Shown: in pieces, positions 1 through 7,436 of the stretch
How positions within the stretch are numbered: position 1 is the first letter of the stretch
Layout of the letters: each line of letters begins with the position of its first letter
Origin: Imbroritus primus
GTDB lineage: Bacteria > Pseudomonadota > Gammaproteobacteria > Burkholderiales > Burkholderiaceae
Direction: 5' to 3'
Length of the DNA: 64,000 bases
Assembly (NCBI GenBank): GCA_000272025.2
Contig: AKCV02000007.1
Span: forward strand, 1-64,000
The notes under the pieces: model-generated
The model's input: only the letters and a program-made list of their open reading frames with translations
Database searches by the model: none
What the model was told of the DNA's origin: nothing
Made by a program: the position numbers and the translations under genes

Positions 1-219
1 GCGCTGCAGTATGGCGCGCCGCCGCACGGCGGTATCGCCTTTGGCCTCGATCGCATCGTCACGATGATGGCGGGCGCCGACTCGATCCGCGACGTCATCG
101 CCTTCCCCAAGACGCAGCGTGCTCAGTGCCTGCTCACGCAGGCGCCGAGCGCGGTGGATGAAAAGCAGCTGCGCGAGCTGCATATCCGTCTGCGTCAGGC
201 GGAGCCGAAGGCGGGATAA
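1..219 (+). CDS. aspS: Aspartyl-tRNA synthetase, C-terminal 72 residues (partial, cut by window start)
   Basis: Only the 3' end of the gene is in the window; the reading frame is open from base 1 to the TAA. The visible part holds class II aminoacyl-tRNA synthetase motif 3 ([12 protein letters not shown], near residues 7-18 of the fragment) and the typical AspRS ending with IAFPKTQ followed by LHIRLRQ. The enzyme charges tRNA-Asp in the cytoplasm. A terminator hairpin lies about 30 bases after the stop. What is odd is that this same 3' end is present twice more downstream, once nearly intact and once decayed. The end now attached to the gene may therefore have been brought in by an insertion rather than being the original one. 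The following nudB-exonuclease-clsB group fits the usual Burkholderiales aspS neighbourhood, but it is displaced by more than 5 kb here. Confidence 0.95.
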   Translation, partial: ALQYGAPPHGGIAFGLDRIVTMMAGADSIRDVIAFPKTQRAQCLLTQAPSAVDEKQLRELHIRLRQAEPKAG

Positions 220-249
220 GCCGATTCAGCGATCATTCGCATCGCAACA

Positions 250-275
250 GGGCGCCACAGTGTGGCGCCCTTTGT
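250..275 (+). terminator. Rho-independent terminator after aspS
   Basis: The inverted repeat GGGCGCCACAGTGTGGCGCCC is followed by TTTGT. It sits 31 bases after the aspS stop and so ends the aspS transcript before it can run into the antisense F-box gene. Confidence 0.7.
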
Positions 276-380
276 CATTGATGCCATGTTCCATGGCGTA
301 CCCATTACGCCGCTTTTTTTTTGTTCGCCCGAAGCGCTTGGCGACACGGGGCATCATCAGCTTATGGTTGCAGGAGTAGA

Positions 381-1418
381 TTAATTTTTGGCCACCAATT
401 TAAACTCAGTATGAATGCGCCGTTGAAGGAAAGTATGCACACCTCTTGTTTCATATCCGTACTTGCTGCCATGCACGCTCTGGGAAAGACGGTGGTGATG
501 TAACCGATCAGCCAAAGGGGCCGCTGCATGGAGCATTTTTTCTACAATATTTAATACCTGAAGCTTTGTTTTTCGGTCCGTGTGCTTGGTCAGATGCGTG
601 AGATAATTTGACCTCGAGAAATCTATGATCCATGCCAGGAAGTTAACCAGGGCGCGCTGGACCCTCTCATCTTGCGAAGAAAGCTTTGCTATAAATAACG
701 GCCAGGCAGATGACCTCATAAGAGATTTTATGAATTTTGAGACATTTTCTTGTGTAATGCTCTTCGAGTTGTCCACGTCAAATTTTCGAGAAAACTCACT
801 CAGCAACTGTGTGGCTGCAGTCCGAGATTCTTCGGAGAAATGCTGATTTGAGGCTTTTATGGAAAAATGATTGTGTGCAATAGAATGGGTGATAATACTG
901 ACGGAATATTCTTGGGAGGCGATTGTTCGCTTTTTAAAGCTCGGGTCGAAAACTTCTTTGTGAAAAAATTGCGTAAGTAGTTGTTTGTCAATAAACGACA
1001 ATTTGTTGGATGGTATTCCAAATTTTTTTATGTCATCGAGAATCCATTCAAACAGCTCCGATTCCGCAGATATCTTGTTGTGATCGGGGAAATATTTTCG
1101 GCTGCTCTTGAATGTCTCGGACTTGATATAAATCTTCCGCATGATGTTATCAAATTCCCGGGCGATAGAATTTGAAAAAAAATTCAAGCGAGCTTTTTCT
1201 GTGACTGCTAAGGAATATTGGGACGTAAAGTCGAGATTCTGAAAAATAAGCTTCTGTACATCGCCAGGCAGCTGCGATATTAAATTGGACGGTGGCTGGC
1301 TGGAAAGATTTTTAGTCGCGCGAGCACTGGCCTGCGGGGCACTTATTGGTACATCTCCAGTCGTAGATGAATTTCGATTATGACCTATCACACTCAGTAA
1401 ATTTTTTGTGATTTTCAT
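381..1418 (-). CDS. F-box-like domain protein, putative host-directed effector (cassette A)
   Basis: I do not recognise this 345-residue protein as a named family. Residues 46-82 (LPGDVQKLIFQNLD, then SLAVTEKARLNFF) match the pattern of a eukaryotic F-box: LPxD, IL-type hydrophobics, LD, then a conserved loop. The first 45 residues are rich in Ser, Thr, Pro and Asn and would suit a secretion signal, though no classical signal peptide or membrane segment is seen. The remainder is probably helical with no visible repeats. It is a distant paralogue of the next antisense gene, sharing its length, the F-box, an NFLA motif near residue 260 and a C-terminal block with AAAPLADRL. The DNA is markedly AT-rich, which is good evidence of transfer. 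GAGAAG lies just before the ATG. The function (hijacking host ubiquitin ligase) is inference. Confidence 0.8.
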   Translation of the reverse strand: MKITKNLLSVIGHNRNSSTTGDVPISAPQASARATKNLSSQPPSNLISQLPGDVQKLIFQNLDFTSQYSLAVTEKARLNFFSNSIAREFDNIMRKIYIKSETFKSSRKYFPDHNKISAESELFEWILDDIKKFGIPSNKLSFIDKQLLTQFFHKEVFDPSFKKRTIASQEYSVSIITHSIAHNHFSIKASNQHFSEESRTAATQLLSEFSRKFDVDNSKSITQENVSKFIKSLMRSSAWPLFIAKLSSQDERVQRALVNFLAWIIDFSRSNYLTHLTKHTDRKTKLQVLNIVEKMLHAAAPLADRLHHHRLSQSVHGSKYGYETRGVHTFLQRRIHTEFKLVAKN

Positions 1419-1717
1419 GTCTTCTCACAGTTGTTAAGATATTTTTATATTTAATCATCAGGCTAATGAAAATCCAGTAAACAAAGGTAAAAGTGAGAAT
1501 ATTGTGGTGTGCACGGGGGCACAGGTATGCTCGTGTATGGAGAAACTCGATGCGCAGAACCATGGTGCCCCTGCTCGCATAGCAAAAGCTGCCCGAAAGC
1601 CATATTTGGAAGCCTTAAGATGGAACGACCACAGATCCAACCAGAAGAGGCAACCGCATGCCGCCATATATAAACGATAGCTAATGACTTGGACCCTGAT
1701 CCAGTACGCGTAAGGGC
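1419..1717. other. AT-rich gap between F-box gene A and the silent aspS copy
   Basis: About 300 bases without a credible gene. The part nearest the F-box gene is strongly AT-rich and probably holds its promoter on the minus strand, but I see no convincing -35/-10 pair. No inverted repeat or integrase site is evident where the aspS homology begins again. Confidence 0.5.
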
Positions 1718-1909
1718 GGCGGCATCGCCTTCGGCCTCGATCGCATCGTCACGATGATGGCGGGCGCCGACTCGATCCGCGACGTCATCGCCTTCCCCAA
1801 GACGCAGCGTGCTCAGTGCCTGCTCACGCAGGCGCCGAGCGCCGTGGACGAGAAGCAGCTGCGCGAGCTGCATATCCGTCTGCGTCAGGCGGAGCCGAAG
1901 GCCGTGTGA
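1718..1909 (+). pseudogene. Silent duplicate of the aspS 3' end (copy 2)
   Basis: This stretch aligns without gaps to the last 192 bases of aspS. I count 9 differences, six of them silent, with a 110-base block (1733-1842) that is identical. It encodes from GGIAFGLDR to the stop, the last sense codon being Val instead of Gly and the stop TGA instead of TAA. There is no start codon, ribosome site or upstream part of the gene, so it is not expressed as a synthetase. The mostly silent changes show that it was part of a working gene until recently. It is best explained as the displaced native end after insertion of cassette A. Confidence 0.9.
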
Positions 1910-1913
1910 GCAT

Positions 1914-1932
1914 GCGCTCCGCCCTGGAGCGC
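1914..1932 (+). terminator. Hairpin behind silent aspS copy 2, possible old aspS terminator
   Basis: GCGCTCC and GGAGCGC form a perfect 7-base stem around GCCCT, starting 4 bases after the TGA of the duplicate. No T-run follows, so it is at best a weak or relic terminator. Confidence 0.3.
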
Positions 1933-2050
1933 TGACAAGCTGTCATGACCGGCTAGTCCTTGCTTGCAGTGCGGGTAGGGCTGGCGTGCAATGCTGTGTC
2001 TGGCGTGGCAGCACACTGCTCGCCGACGCCGTTCCATTACAATTGCTGGC

Positions 2051-3088
2051 TCATTTGAAGCGAGACTTCAATGCGCTGCTGGTTCTTTCCTTGAGCGAAG
2101 GCGGGCGGTATGCCTCTACCCGGCCTATTGCTGCCTCAATCTGTCGCTGGATCGCGATGAGCGCATTTTCGCCAGTGTACTCAGTGCCCGACAGGTGTTC
2201 GGAAAGCGAATGGCTCCCCAATTGTGCGGCGACCGGCGTGGCGGCACGAAGCATATCCCGCACGATCTTGAGGTCATGCAGCAGTTCCCTGGATGAAACC
2301 GTACCGATGAACTCCTCAGGTGACGTCCTGGAGAACCAGTGTCCTAGCGTTGCCAGAAAATTGGTCAAGGCTTGGGCCGGACGTCGGTCGCTGATGCGCT
2401 GAACAGCGCGGTAAAGCTTCGCGGTGAACGCTTCCGGATGCGGCAGTGTTCTTGCCGATTTCAAAAATTCGACGATGCTGCGTGAATCCGCAAGTCCATG
2501 CCTGGAAAAGGTGGCAGTGAAATCATCCAGGCTCTGCTGTGCCTTGACGTGAGATGCCTCAGAGAAGAAGTGCCTCTCGACACTCGCGATCATATGGCGA
2601 GCAACGATTGCAGAGCCGGTCTGAGCCGCGGATTGACACAGCGTGCCGTGTTCTTTCGCCGTTGCGGCAAAAACGTTCTGCTCGAAGAATCGGCAGATCA
2701 TAACTTTATCCGCAGGCGTGAGATCGATGATCTTGTGGCGCTGAAGCTCCGCGTGGATTGCATAAAAGACATCCTGGTGCCGCTTGTTCGGCTTCACTTT
2801 GAAGATGTCGTTGATAAGCCCGTCATATTTCCTCGACAGGATGTTCCCATGGAGTTCGAGCGTTGCCTTGTCGGTGAACGACAGCGCTGTTTGCGAAGGC
2901 CCATCAAGTTTTTTAAGGATTTCGTGCAGGATGTCGCGCGGCAGCGCGCCGATGAAATTGAACGGGGCGGGTTCAGCCTCGAACGGACTGTTCCGGTTCC
3001 TGCTTTCAGTTGCTCCTGGTTGCGAAGAAATATTCCCGGCTGAGGCGAGATCAGTGGGCGTTAGAGAGAGATGGTTTTCGACTTTCAT
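2051..3088 (-). CDS. F-box-like domain protein, putative host-directed effector (cassette B)
   Basis: This 345-residue protein is of the same family as the product of the antisense gene at 381-1418. Residues 45-80 hold a clear F-box-like motif (LPRDILHEILKKLD, then ALSFTDKATLEL). The first 40 residues are polar and rich in Ser, Thr, Asn and Pro. No leucine-rich repeats follow, so it is unlike the GALA effectors of Ralstonia, and no signal peptide or membrane segment is seen. Shared with its paralogue are NFLA near residue 250, RAATPVAAQL near 290, and a basic C-terminal end. Base composition is intermediate between the AT-rich paralogue and the backbone, which suggests an older arrival. The ribosome site before the ATG is poor. 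The role in a eukaryotic host is inference. Confidence 0.8.
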   Translation of the reverse strand: MKVENHLSLTPTDLASAGNISSQPGATESRNRNSPFEAEPAPFNFIGALPRDILHEILKKLDGPSQTALSFTDKATLELHGNILSRKYDGLINDIFKVKPNKRHQDVFYAIHAELQRHKIIDLTPADKVMICRFFEQNVFAATAKEHGTLCQSAAQTGSAIVARHMIASVERHFFSEASHVKAQQSLDDFTATFSRHGLADSRSIVEFLKSARTLPHPEAFTAKLYRAVQRISDRRPAQALTNFLATLGHWFSRTSPEEFIGTVSSRELLHDLKIVRDMLRAATPVAAQLGSHSLSEHLSGTEYTGENALIAIQRQIEAAIGRVEAYRPPSLKERTSSALKSRFK

Positions 3089-3187
3089 GGAGGCTGCCAG
3101 GTGGATTTAGTCCGTTGAATCTAAAGGCCAAATTCCTTGCCGCCAAATAAAACACTGTGAAGTGGCAGTGTTTTGCAAAGTCGGGTG

Positions 3188-3343
3188 CCGCACGACAACA
3201 TCGCCCGCAGTCTTGACCGCAGCGCCATGATGATGGCCGATGGCAGGTACTGATGTGATCTGCGACAGGATCGCTTTTCCGAAAACGCAGCACACGCAGC
3301 CCGCCTGCGCACATCTGGATGCCTTGCTGAACAAACACCAGGC
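3188..3343 (+). pseudogene. Decayed fossil of the aspS 3' end (copy 3)
   Basis: Translation begins PHDNIA and continues SLDR...MMMADG; then, one frame over, it reads MAGTDVICDRIAFPKTQ. This matches the AspRS sequence [28 protein letters not shown], with a frameshift in the middle and many substitutions. The match fades after about residue 50. There is no open frame through the whole piece. It is the oldest of the three ends and probably marks the original junction of aspS with the downstream chromosome. Together with the rest of the space between the F-box gene and yjdM it fills what would otherwise be an unexplained 320-base gap. Confidence 0.8.
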
Positions 3344-3410
3344 CGGGGCACTACCTAGAAAAGGCCTGCCGTGTTTCCCCTTTCGGGCAGTACATGTGCC
3401 ACGCCCCTCG

Positions 3411-3752
3411 TCACACCTTCTTCACGAATTCGGATTTCAGGCTCATGGAGCCAAAGCCGTCGATCTTGCAATCGATACCGTGATCGCTGTCGACCAGCCG
3501 GATATTCTTGACCTTGGTGCCCATCTTGATGACGCCAGCCGACCCCTTCAGCTTCAGGTCCTTGATGACGGTGACAGTATCCCCATCCTGCAATACGTTT
3601 CCGGCTGAATCGCGATACACCTTGCCTGCTGTCTCTGTCGGATCGGCAGCCTGTGCCGACCATTCATGCGCGCACTCCGGGCAGACGTAGAGGCTCCCAT
3701 CTTCATACGTCAACTCGGAATGGCATTTCGGGCAGGGAGGTAAAGTGCTCAT
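3411..3752 (-). CDS. yjdM: YjdM/PhnA-family zinc-ribbon protein
   Basis: The 113-residue protein starts [10 protein letters not shown] and has two Cys pairs (CPKC near 8-11, CPEC near 27-30), the N-terminal zinc ribbon of the YjdM (formerly PhnA) family. The rest matches the C-terminal PhnA domain with [12 protein letters not shown] and a final FVKKV. Length is normal for the family. The ATG was chosen because the ribbon begins directly after it and CGAGGA precedes it; longer upstream extensions have no such support. The name PhnA is historical: the family is not the phosphonoacetate hydrolase, and its function is poorly known. It is probably the first backbone gene after the inserted aspS region. 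Confidence 0.9.
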   Translation of the reverse strand: MSTLPPCPKCHSELTYEDGSLYVCPECAHEWSAQAADPTETAGKVYRDSAGNVLQDGDTVTVIKDLKLKGSAGVIKMGTKVKNIRLVDSDHGIDCKIDGFGSMSLKSEFVKKV

Positions 3753-3902
3753 GTATCGTCCTCGTGGTGCTTGGCCAAGGCCATCAAAGAGCGAAAGTAT
3801 ACTGCGGCCTTGCGTGGTGCCGGCTGATTGCGGATGATCCCGTCGCCGGAACGCTCTGGCATACTGCTCCAGTACTCGTACTGTGTATTGGAGAATACTG
3901 TT

Positions 3903-4973
3903 TTGGATCCGCTTCTGAACCGGCTGTCGGAGTCGTATGCCGCCGCCCGGTCGACCGAAGAACTGACCCGTCCATTGCTGGAGATGCTGAGCGAGATGAC
4001 CGGTCTCGAATCGACCTATCTCACTTCGATTGATCTCGACCGCAATGTGCAGCATGTGCGTTTCGCCCGCAATACCGGGGGCATGACGATTCCGGAAGGG
4101 CTGACCGTGCCGTGGGAAGATACGCTGTGCAAGCGTGCGCTCGACGAGGAGCGCATGTTTACCGATCATGTGGCTGCGTGCTGGGGTGATTCCGATGCGG
4201 CCAGGCAACTGGGCATCCAGACCTATCTCAGTACGCCGGTGCGGTCGGTGTCCGGCGCGCTGCTCGGTACGCTGTGTGGCGCCAGTGCCGACCGGCGCAG
4301 CGTGGACGAGCGTGCCGTGAAATTGCTGAGACTGTTTTCGACGCTGGTCGGCAACTTCCTTGAGCGCGAGTTACTGCTGGACCATCTGCAAGCCGCCAAC
4401 CGGCAACTTGCGCATCATGCGATGACGGACACGTTGACCGGCCTGCCGAACCGCCGTGCTTTGTTCGAAACGCTGTCGCAGCTGATCATGCGTGCCCGCG
4501 CGGAGGGCCGCAGCGTGCTGGTCGTGATGATCGACCTGGATCACTTCAAGCAGATCAATGATACCTACGGCCATCAGTGTGGCGACCTGTTCTTGCGCGA
4601 GATCGGCCAGCGCCTGCAGGCGGCCGTGCGGCAAACGGACATGCTGGCGCGTATTGGCGGCGACGAGTTCGCGGTGGTCGGCCTGGGGCCGCGCTTCACG
4701 GCAGCGGCTGCAGCCAAGGGGCCATGCATCGAGCACAGCGAGGCACGCGCGGCCTTGCAGGCGTGCCGGCAGCGTTTGCTCGGCACCACGATTGGCGAGT
4801 TTGTGCTGGGTGATCACGTAGTCGCCTATGCGGGTGCCAGCGTGGGTGGTGTGATATTGAATCCTGACGATCTCGACCCCGACCGGGCGCTTTGCCATGC
4901 GGACGAGCGCATGTATGCAGACAAGCGCTTACGTCGGCATGGACAGGCGCTGGCGCGTCCCGGCTTGGGGTGA
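3903..4973 (+). CDS. GAF-GGDEF diguanylate cyclase
   Basis: Predicted to make cyclic di-GMP from two GTP. From the TTG start chosen here the protein has 356 residues. A GAF-type sensory domain fills residues 10-155, then a short linker helix, then a GGDEF domain from about 172. The active-site motif GGDEF (252-256) is intact, as is the inhibitory RxxD (RQTD, 243-246) exactly five residues before it, so feedback inhibition by the product is expected. No membrane segment is seen; the enzyme should be cytoplasmic. The TTG has GGAG nine bases upstream. An in-frame ATG at 3834 would add 23 residues but lacks a ribosome site. The signal bound by the GAF domain cannot be told. Confidence 0.88.
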   Translation: MDPLLNRLSESYAAARSTEELTRPLLEMLSEMTGLESTYLTSIDLDRNVQHVRFARNTGGMTIPEGLTVPWEDTLCKRALDEERMFTDHVAACWGDSDAARQLGIQTYLSTPVRSVSGALLGTLCGASADRRSVDERAVKLLRLFSTLVGNFLERELLLDHLQAANRQLAHHAMTDTLTGLPNRRALFETLSQLIMRARAEGRSVLVVMIDLDHFKQINDTYGHQCGDLFLREIGQRLQAAVRQTDMLARIGGDEFAVVGLGPRFTAAAAAKGPCIEHSEARAALQACRQRLLGTTIGEFVLGDHVVAYAGASVGGVILNPDDLDPDRALCHADERMYADKRLRRHGQALARPGLG

Positions 4974-5159
4974 TTCCGTACTACATTCGTGGCGGCATCC
5001 CGATGCGCCGCTTTGTGGCAGAGGTTGCTTCCCATCGGACATGCGTTGAAGATCCAGCAGGTTGAGCCATAACGTGTAGCCAAATGTTACGGTTTGGAAC
5101 GAACGCCTGTTGTGCGAAGTCTTTTCTTAATGTCCGAATAACAGGCAAGGGAGAGGCCG

Positions 5160-6122
5160 GTGAACATCGACTATCAATGGATCAGCGCATGGATCACGGC
5201 GCATGCGGACAGCTTGCTGGCATGGCTGGGGGCGGGACTGGTGGTGATCATTCTGGCGCGTGTGCAGTTTGTCCTGCTGAGCCGCAAGGCAGCACGCGCT
5301 ATGTCGGAATCGGTGGCGACCACGGTGGCCGCCTGCGTGCCCGAGATCGCAGCGGCGGCGCGTGGCGGGCATGTGCCGGCAATGCATGAGCCGGCCCTCG
5401 GTTCGCTTGCGGCCGAGCCTGTTTTGCCGAAGCAGGGTGACAGTACCGGGCAGCGGGCTGAGCTGCTGCGGCAACTGGGACTGCAGACCATTGCCGCGGT
5501 CGATGCGCGTTTGCGGCGTCTTGGCGATCTCGGTAATCTGCGTCTGCCGGAAGAGGCGCTGACGCGTGTGCCGGTCTCCGGTGTTGCCGATCCCCTGCTG
5601 GTCGTGGCGCCACAGCACACGGTTCAGGCAGTGCTGGAAGCGCAGCGTGTGTACGACCACCATGCGCGTGAACTGGCGGCGCAACGCCGTGCCGCTCAGC
5701 AGGCCGACGATGTCTGCCGTGAGGCTGGCGAGGAATTGCGCCAGGCGCGCCAGGCCAGTGCCGCGATTACGGCCCGGTTCGAGCAGGCCAACGGACGTGA
5801 TGACCAGGCCGACCTGCAGCGCCTGCTCATCCAGGAGTACAACGCGCTCGGGTCGCGCGAGGCCGCGGCACTTGAGCGCCAGACTCGCCTGCAACAAGAA
5901 GCAGCGGCGCTTGCCGCGGCGCTACAGCGGGCCGCCGATGCAGCGACCCAGGCATACGAGTCCGCAGCCATTCCCCTGGTGGCCCGTCTGCGCGCCGCCT
6001 GGGGGCATGGTGAATCGGCCGAGTGGCTGGCCGGGGGGCTGGATGACGGACCCGGGAACAGTCGCCTCGCTGCACAGGCAGATGGGGTCGTGGATCCGGC
6101 GGCCATCCGGGTCGCCCCGTAG
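5160..6122 (+). CDS. Unknown membrane-anchored coiled-coil protein
   Basis: I do not recognise this 320-residue protein. It starts at a GTG with a strong GGGAGAGG site. One hydrophobic segment lies near residues 17-40 (SLLAWLGAGLVVIILARVQF), followed by a variable region. A long Ala/Gln/Arg/Glu-rich stretch from about 160 to 275 looks like coiled coil. The last 40 residues are Gly/Ala-rich and probably disordered. This layout (one anchor, long cytoplasmic or periplasmic helix) resembles structural or envelope-organising proteins, but there is no specific match. It is followed after 41 bases by nudB. About 185 bases before it hold no recognised element. Confidence 0.65.
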   Translation: MNIDYQWISAWITAHADSLLAWLGAGLVVIILARVQFVLLSRKAARAMSESVATTVAACVPEIAAAARGGHVPAMHEPALGSLAAEPVLPKQGDSTGQRAELLRQLGLQTIAAVDARLRRLGDLGNLRLPEEALTRVPVSGVADPLLVVAPQHTVQAVLEAQRVYDHHARELAAQRRAAQQADDVCREAGEELRQARQASAAITARFEQANGRDDQADLQRLLIQEYNALGSREAAALERQTRLQQEAAALAAALQRAADAATQAYESAAIPLVARLRAAWGHGESAEWLAGGLDDGPGNSRLAAQADGVVDPAAIRVAP

Positions 6123-6163
6123 GGTTGCAGCCAGTGCGTATCCGAATGCGGTAAGCTATCGGC

Positions 6164-6637
6164 ATGGCCTACAAAATTCCGGAATCCGTACTCGTTGTCA
6201 TCCACACGCCAGCGCTCGATGTGCTGCTGCTGGAGCGGGCTGACCATCCGGGATTCTGGCAATCGGTGACCGGTAGCCGCGACCTGCCGGACGAGCCGCT
6301 GCCGGATACGGCGTGGCGCGAAGTCGGCGAGGAAACCGGCCTGACGCTGCACGATGGCGTACTGTCGGACTGGTGCCATCACATCGAGTATGAAATCTAT
6401 CCCCAATGGCGGCACCGTTATGCGCCGGGTGTCACGCGCAACACCGAGCACTGGTTCGGCTTGTGCGTGCCGCAGCGTTGCGCGGTCACACTCGCGCCGC
6501 GCGAGCATCTGCAATCGCTCTGGCTGCCTTACGAGGCTGCGGCGGAGCGCTGCTTCTCGCGCAGCAACGGGGAGGCTATCCTGCAATTGCCGCGGCGGGC
6601 GTGCGCCACGGACTCCAGCCTGAACTCCCACGCCTGA
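6164..6637 (+). CDS. nudB: Dihydroneopterin triphosphate diphosphatase (Nudix)
   Basis: Removes pyrophosphate from 7,8-dihydroneopterin triphosphate in folate synthesis. The 157-residue protein has the Nudix box around residues 42-65, ending REVGEETGL, preceded by VTGSRD. Compared with the consensus there is one extra residue between the Gly and the first Glu, which I recall as common in Burkholderiales NudB. Length and the aspS-clsB neighbourhood support the assignment over a generic Nudix hydrolase. Confidence 0.88.
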   Translation: MAYKIPESVLVVIHTPALDVLLLERADHPGFWQSVTGSRDLPDEPLPDTAWREVGEETGLTLHDGVLSDWCHHIEYEIYPQWRHRYAPGVTRNTEHWFGLCVPQRCAVTLAPREHLQSLWLPYEAAAERCFSRSNGEAILQLPRRACATDSSLNSHA

Positions 6638-6668
6638 ACGAACGAACGCGCATGGCAGTCGACCCGGC

Positions 6669-7409
6669 ATGAAACTCACCGTCGCCACCTATAACATCCA
6701 CAAAGGCGTCACTGGCCTGGCCCGTCGTTCGCGCATCGACGTCGTGCGCCAGGGGCTGCACGCCATGGATGCCGATCTGGTGTTCCTGCAGGAAGTGCAG
6801 GACCGCAACGATCGCCTGGTGGCTGCCGCGATCTTCGACGCTGATCATACCCAGCTCAACTATCTGGCGACCGATGCCTATCCGCACTCCGTGTACGGGC
6901 AGAACGCCGTGTATGACCACGGCCATCATGGCAATGCGATCCTGTCGCGCTATCCCATCCTGATGTCCGAGAACCTCGATATCTCCGATCACCGTTTCGA
7001 GCAGCGCGGGCTGCTGCACGCGATGATCGACGTCGAAGGCGTGGAGGCGCATCTGATGTGCGTGCACTTCGGGCTGTTTGCGCGCAGCCGCCAGCGCCAG
7101 GCGGATGCGCTGATCCGCCGGGTGAAGTCGGTGGTGCCGGCCGATGCGCCACTCATCATCGCGGGTGATTTCAACGACTGGAACAATCGCCTCGATGACC
7201 GCATCTGTTCGGCGCTGGGCGCGGTGGAAGTGGCCCATGTCTGCGAGGGCACGCTGTGTACGTTTCCCAGCCACTTGCCAGTGTGGCAGTTGGACCGGAT
7301 CTACGTGCGCGGCTTTGATGTCCGCAGTGCGCAGGCCTTGCGTGGCCGTGACTGGGCCTTGCGCTCCGACCATGTACCTCTCATGGCCGAGCTGGCCAGC
7401 GCGTCCTGA
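6669..7409 (+). CDS. Endonuclease/exonuclease/phosphatase family protein
   Basis: A 246-residue protein of the metal-dependent EEP fold. Visible catalytic motifs are YNIHKG (8-13), LQEVQ (38-42), HGNAILSR (about 83-90), AGDFNDW (166-172, with the Asp/Asn pair) and SDHVPL near the end. Substrates in this fold range from DNA to sugar phosphates and phospholipids. The gene lies between nudB and clsB with 27 bases to the latter, an order conserved in Burkholderiales, which could point to a link with phospholipid metabolism. The ribosome site is weak. Confidence 0.88.
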   Translation: MKLTVATYNIHKGVTGLARRSRIDVVRQGLHAMDADLVFLQEVQDRNDRLVAAAIFDADHTQLNYLATDAYPHSVYGQNAVYDHGHHGNAILSRYPILMSENLDISDHRFEQRGLLHAMIDVEGVEAHLMCVHFGLFARSRQRQADALIRRVKSVVPADAPLIIAGDFNDWNNRLDDRICSALGAVEVAHVCEGTLCTFPSHLPVWQLDRIYVRGFDVRSAQALRGRDWALRSDHVPLMAELASAS

Positions 7410-7436
7410 CCCCGTGTTGGCGCGGCCCTGTCCCTG

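Larger units (their letters stand above)
1..3343. mobile_element. Composite insertion region: two F-box gene cassettes bounded by three aspS 3' ends
   Basis: Three copies of the aspS 3' end, all in the same direction, divide the region into two units of about 1.7 and 1.5 kb. Each unit holds one antisense gene coding for a 345-residue F-box-like protein. The topology (new 3' end fused to the gene, old 3' end left at the far edge) is that of elements which integrate in the 3' end of a housekeeping gene and restore it. The first unit is about 42% G+C where sampled, the second intermediate, and the flanks clearly higher. No integrase, transposase or tRNA is present in the region, so the mechanism is unknown. 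The boundaries are inferred from the ends of homology. Confidence 0.55.

Noticed and set aside
1718-1909. Silent aspS copy as a small working gene
   Set aside because: No start codon, no ribosome site, and a fragment limited to motif 3 onward cannot fold as a synthetase.
1809-2402. Plus-strand open frame of 197 codons beginning inside the silent aspS copy
   Set aside because: It reads another frame of the aspS duplicate and the antisense of the F-box gene; its composition is Arg/Ser-rich shadow sequence without a ribosome site.
1419-3400. Hrp-type box (TTCG-N16-TTCG) upstream of the F-box genes
   Set aside because: Such a box would link them to type III secretion control, but I did not find a correctly spaced pair in front of either gene.
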